Source: Chionis minor (lineage: Eukaryota > Chordata > Aves > Charadriiformes > Chionididae). Taken from it: DNA of 64,000 bases. The stretch spans positions 432,543-496,542 of the forward strand of contig VZSF01007302.1 of the NCBI GenBank assembly GCA_013398295.1. Direction: 5' to 3'. Positions 59,641 through 64,000 of the stretch are shown here, one piece after another. A model generated the notes under the pieces. It did no database searches, was not told where the DNA came from, and worked only from the letters and a program-made list of their open reading frames with translations. The position numbers and the translations under genes were made by a program. Position 1 is the stretch's first letter, and every line of letters begins with the position of its first letter.

Positions 59641-62600
59641 TAGTAACACAGAATCAAACACAAGGGAGAAAAGTCTTTGCCTTTCCTTTCCCACAAATAA
59701 AGCCCCAGAAAAACAGAGTAATGATTTTTGTGCAGGTTTTAGAAAATAATGGTGCTTCACCCGTACTTCCAGAGTAAGATCAGATTGTACTTTTGATGGA
59801 GTTTAGAAATGAAGCTTTATATGTTTTGCTTCATGTCATTTCACTTCTCAGTCTTACTCTCAGCAATTTATATGGAAATGCTGGTCACACTACTGTGGAG
59901 TGAGGGTATGCCTAGGGACAAGAATAGAGGAGGCTATGTTCAACCCGTTAATCATTTCACCATCAAGATCTGTCTTTCAGAGGAAAATCTGTTACTTAAT
60001 TTTTCACATCTTAACTGGGTTTCCCAAGGGAGAAATAACTCTACCCTTGGAACTGTGAAGTGATTCAGGAGCTTCCAGAACAGACTTAGAAGACTTCAGA
60101 TCCATTGTTTTCTGCTAAAATTAGTGTGCAATTTTTAACTTTTTCTTTCTAGTTTGACCCATTAGAAATGTCATAGCTTATTCATAGATACAACATTGTT
60201 CAACTACTAAATGGCTGTTCATCCTATACTGATGTATCAAGAATGTTTTCCAGGTATCTCCTGGTTGATCAAGTGTTCACAATTACTGAATACCTAAAAA
60301 TAGCTTAGATACCTACTGAAACTTCCTTTTATCTGCATGCTTGTTTTCTTGCATCTCTGTCCAAGAACTGATATTACAGATATTTCTTTTTCCTTCCCTC
60401 ATCTAGTCCCAAGAGGAATAGTTGCTAAATGATAGCTATCAAAGATTTTACAGTCTGGATCCTTCTTTGGGTTAGAAAATGCTAGAACACAGAGCCCGTA
60501 GATCACAGAGGCTCATCAAAAGCACTAACATCTGTGACACTATTGCAACAAGATAAAATTTTCTTATTGCCAGATATTTTGACACCATTGCGCTCAACTG
60601 CAATTTTGTGACATCAGTACATTAGTAGCACAGGATTTTATGTATCGTGTCTGGCATTAGCCACCACTTGAAGATCCGTTTGCAAATCTAAAAGACCTCT
60701 TGTGACTCTATGACAAAGATAAGATGAATGTTGTGCTTGAAAACACATCCTGTTTTTTTCCTTTTATTATTATTTTTGATTTTTATTATTTTTAAGAATC
60801 CTTTAATAAAAAGGCATTTACCGCTCCCCACAAATCCTTCCTCACGCAGTACTACTGAATTATTTCAACCACTTCTGAAAATATTGATGCAAAGCTGACA
60901 TAAATCAACATAAATACGGCAGTGTGTTTTGGACCAAGCCCTTCTTTCAGTATCAGCTAAACTTATTCTATAATCAATGCACTAAAAACACAGAGGCAAA
61001 GGTATAGAAGCTGAATAAAATTGGATCTGGTACTGTGAGTCACATGATGCAGGAATAGAAGCTGATTTTCTTTACTCGATTACTTCTGAGTAGCAATAAT
61101 TATTAGGAATCTATGAGGTTACAGAGTGTCAGTGCTGCATGAAAAAACCTTCAGGTCATCGTGTCTAATGCAGCCATTGGTGGGAAGTCATGCTGCATTG
61201 TTACTACCTAGTTCTCCCTGGTGGCACAAAATGTGTTTTGACATGAGCCTCTCGCCCGTGCAAGGCTGTCTGGTTTATTATTCAATGCAAGTCCGTGCTA
61301 GACAAGTAATGCACACCCTGCTAGCAGCAGCAAGGGGCCAGAGGAAGCTCTGTGTCAGTGTATTGCAAATACTAGCTCTGGAACACACAAGTTTCATGTC
61401 CCATTCATTTGTTGTCACCAGACAGTGAATCATCGCTTTTGTCAATCTGCAGAATGACAGTGGCATTGCTGTTGACCGGCTATCCTTCAGATACTTCACA
61501 GACACAGTCTTTTAAATGCCGTTCTTTTTACCTTTTGCCATATCGAAGTTTTTGGCAGTATGGTTTTACTCTCCAAATTCCATTTGTTTTCTTGAAATTC
61601 CTCTTTGCTGCTGCTTATTTTAATCTCAGCTTTTATGAGCTGCTCAGCCTGAATATCATTGCTATGCATGAGTTCTAAAGACAAACAAAAAAGGCAGGTT
61701 TGTTTATTGAAGCTATTCACATCTGCAAAACAGGAAAACTTTTCACTTTTCTCCCAGGGGCAATATAATCTTTCAGAGAAGGTAACAATAACAGGAGAAA
61801 AGATATAAATTAGTTATGCTTCTAAATGTATTTGGACAAATAACAAATGAAAAAAATCTTACAGAGAAGCAAAGAGCAGTTTTAATTCCATTCTACGAAA
61901 ATGTACTTATTTGCAAAAAAGTGTCAGTCAATGATTTTTTTTTGTGAAATGTAGCAAGTTCTGACTTACTCCCTACTTCCCACCCCATAGTAACACTGAC
62001 CTGAAATCCCTCTTCCATTTTCAACTGACTACCTCGTCTGGTCAGGAAATAGAGGGTATTTTACCCTTGGACACGTAGATCTCATAGTGAAAAGAGGGCA
62101 AATATCCTTAAATGGGCCCAGAATCCAAATCTTTCTTTTAGAGGATTCCCTTGTAAGTACTCATGAGTTGTTGATTCATGTCCCAGTATAAAGGGCAGGA
62201 ATGGCAGCCTCTGAGAAACTCCTAAGGAATACTTAATCTCAAAACAGATCTCTCTGATCCTAAAAATATATCTTCCTCAAACAATATGGAAATTTGGAAG
62301 AGGAAAGTGATTACTTTTCAGTGAGCTTGCACCCTCCATCCAAATATCTTACTCATTGCTGATAGTCCCACAATATGATTTCACTCAGTCAACACAGGTT
62401 TCATGACCTACAAACCTGTAAGATACAACACACCCTGATCACGTTTTCTGAGAGCGTCATTGCTCAAGGGTGGCACAGTGAAAAGGTAATTGGAAGATAA
62501 AGTCTCACTGCACCTTCCAAACCCTTCCTCAATGCCTCCAAACTCGTAGGGCATCACTGTACTTCAATAGCAGGAAGTAGCTCTGACTTTGGTGGATGTA

Positions 62601-64000
62601 TTTCAACAGAGATTTAGACAAGGAATACTTAAATCTATAATCATTCAGGCAGTGATTTCATAAGAAAACATAGGCTCGCACTACAGTATGAAGACTGAGA
62701 AATTAGTCTTTATTTCTCAGCAATATCAGCACAACCCCACCCACACACAGCCAAGGTTCTGGTTCTTCATCTTTATTCACTAATATGCAGCAACTGCATA
62801 TTTGCAATTCTATGTGTTTATTCAATGAAAAATTATCCAATGAAGAATAAAGTTCCAACTTCCACTGGATTTTTTTCTCGTTAATCTCTGTACAAGTATA
62901 AAAACTTTCTTAAATTTAAGATCTGAAACTCAAGAACTTTTTAAAATATGCTTGGATAATGATTTGCCTAATAGGGTTGTGATTTGGCCAGGATATACAA
63001 ATAGAAGTATAGCTTAAAAAGACAGATCAAAATAGAAGAAGAAAGTACTTCTTTATTTCCCGTATAATGCACAGTTACACATGCATAGCTTATTCACATG
63101 GCAATGAAATAGTCCATGAAATGAATGCAGAAGAAAGCAGAAGTCATTTATTTCTAGAGATATAACTCCAAATTAATTTTATTTTTAGGTGAAGGTGAAT
63201 TTTTCACTGTTTTCCCTCTTGGTTGCCTGAATTCCTCTTTCTCATTTGTGCGGTTCATAAGCAATTGATGTTTATAAGACAAATTTGAAATTTTTGTATC
63301 CTAACACTGACTGTGAGAAGGTCACCATGAAGTGGGCACTGCCTACTGAGGTGGCGGGATGAGGTGGGAAGAGCAGATCAAAGCTAAGCTTTAGTTATTC
63401 TAAGAAATGCTGTTTGTGCATATTTTCCCTTTGCCTTTGAAGAAAAGCAACAGAGAGTGATTTTCAGGAGCGTACATTTCCCCTGCTCCTGTTAGTTCAG
63501 TAAATGGTGGTAGTAGTTCAGTAGAAAAATCAGAACCTGTCGTTTATCCTTTCAGCTTCTTCACAAAATTAAGGTTGGGAGAAGTCTAGATGTAATTTTA
63601 AAAGTTCTGGTTGTAGTAATTCATCCTGCTACAATGAAAAAATGTCTGGTCTGGGGGCATATACTTACACCAGCTATCGTAAGGGGTCCAGGGGACTAAC
63701 TCATCCAGCTGTGCTGAATCACGAGCATGTGCTTCCAGATTTCCAGGAGGAGTCCTGAGACTCCTATGTTGTGGAAGATACTGACATCTGATGTATGTTA
63801 TCTGTTAGACCTCCTGTTAGGCAGAGAGGAAACCAAAGGAAAGGAAACAGCAAAAGTTCAATGTCTGCCTAGAGAATTCAAGTTCTCGTGGAAGACAACT
63901 GACAGGCTGAGCTGTGCAAGGAAAGCCCGAAATTGCCAGAGATTTCATTCAGCTACAGTCACGGCTATTAGTCGTCCTATTTTCAGAAGCACCACATTCA
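59641..64000. other. No gene recognised; 4.4 kb unique sequence
   Basis: Open frames at 61126-61428 (+) and 61409-61678 (+) are chance-length with no domains. An AT-rich run lies at about 60750-60810. No repeat family was recognised. Confidence 0.6.

Noticed and set aside
61120..61175. Possible CR1 3' end (CTTCAGGTCATCGTGTC)
   Set aside because: The match is shorter than a confident CR1 end and has no octamer tail.
1..64000. CRISPR, operons, prokaryotic promoters, tRNA and rRNA genes
   Set aside because: The window has eukaryotic, avian-type repeat content. No cloverleaf A and B boxes, direct-repeat arrays or ribosomal motifs were seen.
1..64000. Endogenous retrovirus or LTR pairs
   Set aside because: No TG...CA-bounded repeats, primer binding site, polypurine tract next to an LTR, or gag/pol motifs were recognised.

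Overview
The window looks like nuclear DNA of a bird, or possibly another sauropsid. It is AT-rich, has few CpGs, and its recognisable repeats are almost all CR1 LINE fragments. Most of these are cut off at the 5' end and finish in the degenerate octamer tail (ATTCTATG)n, or its complement CATAGAAT on the minus strand. No SINE family, prokaryotic gene, CRISPR array, tRNA or rRNA gene was recognised, and there is no confidently intact host protein-coding gene. The sequence reads as intergenic or deep intronic DNA. Open frames of 60 to 120 codons are scattered through it on both strands and are mostly chance.

Layout. Positions 1-6950 hold a (GA)n microsatellite and two minus-strand stretches that look like exons (3063-3365 and 4592-5121). 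The second is broken by a one-base frame change. Positions 6951-8170 hold two minus-strand CR1 copies with a CpG-rich orphan segment between them. Positions 8171-24500 are mostly unique, with several short tandem duplications (including a perfect 32-bp doublet at 9651-9714) and one CR1 at 16421. A CR1 at 24503-24987 sits at the end of one copy of a roughly 95-bp sequence whose diverged twin lies 1.6 kb upstream. Positions 26117-27630 hold two short plus-strand CR1 tails and a (TA)n(TG)n microsatellite. A roughly 150-bp sequence is duplicated at 34212 and 34663. Two larger plus-strand CR1 copies follow (35222-35794 and 37395-39926). The second is the longest, with remnants of the endonuclease and the reverse transcriptase (RT). 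Positions 39927-57959 are mostly unique, with two more short CR1 tails, G-quadruplex-capable tracts and a 28-base assembly gap at 54934. Positions 57960-59640 form a strongly pyrimidine-biased block that I read, tentatively, as a very old L2/CR1-related LINE. The rest, to 64000, has nothing I recognise.

Nothing works as an operon or pathway here. The coding remnants that can be assigned belong to LINEs, and the best-preserved RT has lost its catalytic FADD motif. I did not find a convincing undescribed system. The observations most worth checking are the two exon-like minus-strand segments near 3-5 kb, the two local duplications, the two CpG-dense islets and the possible ancient LINE.
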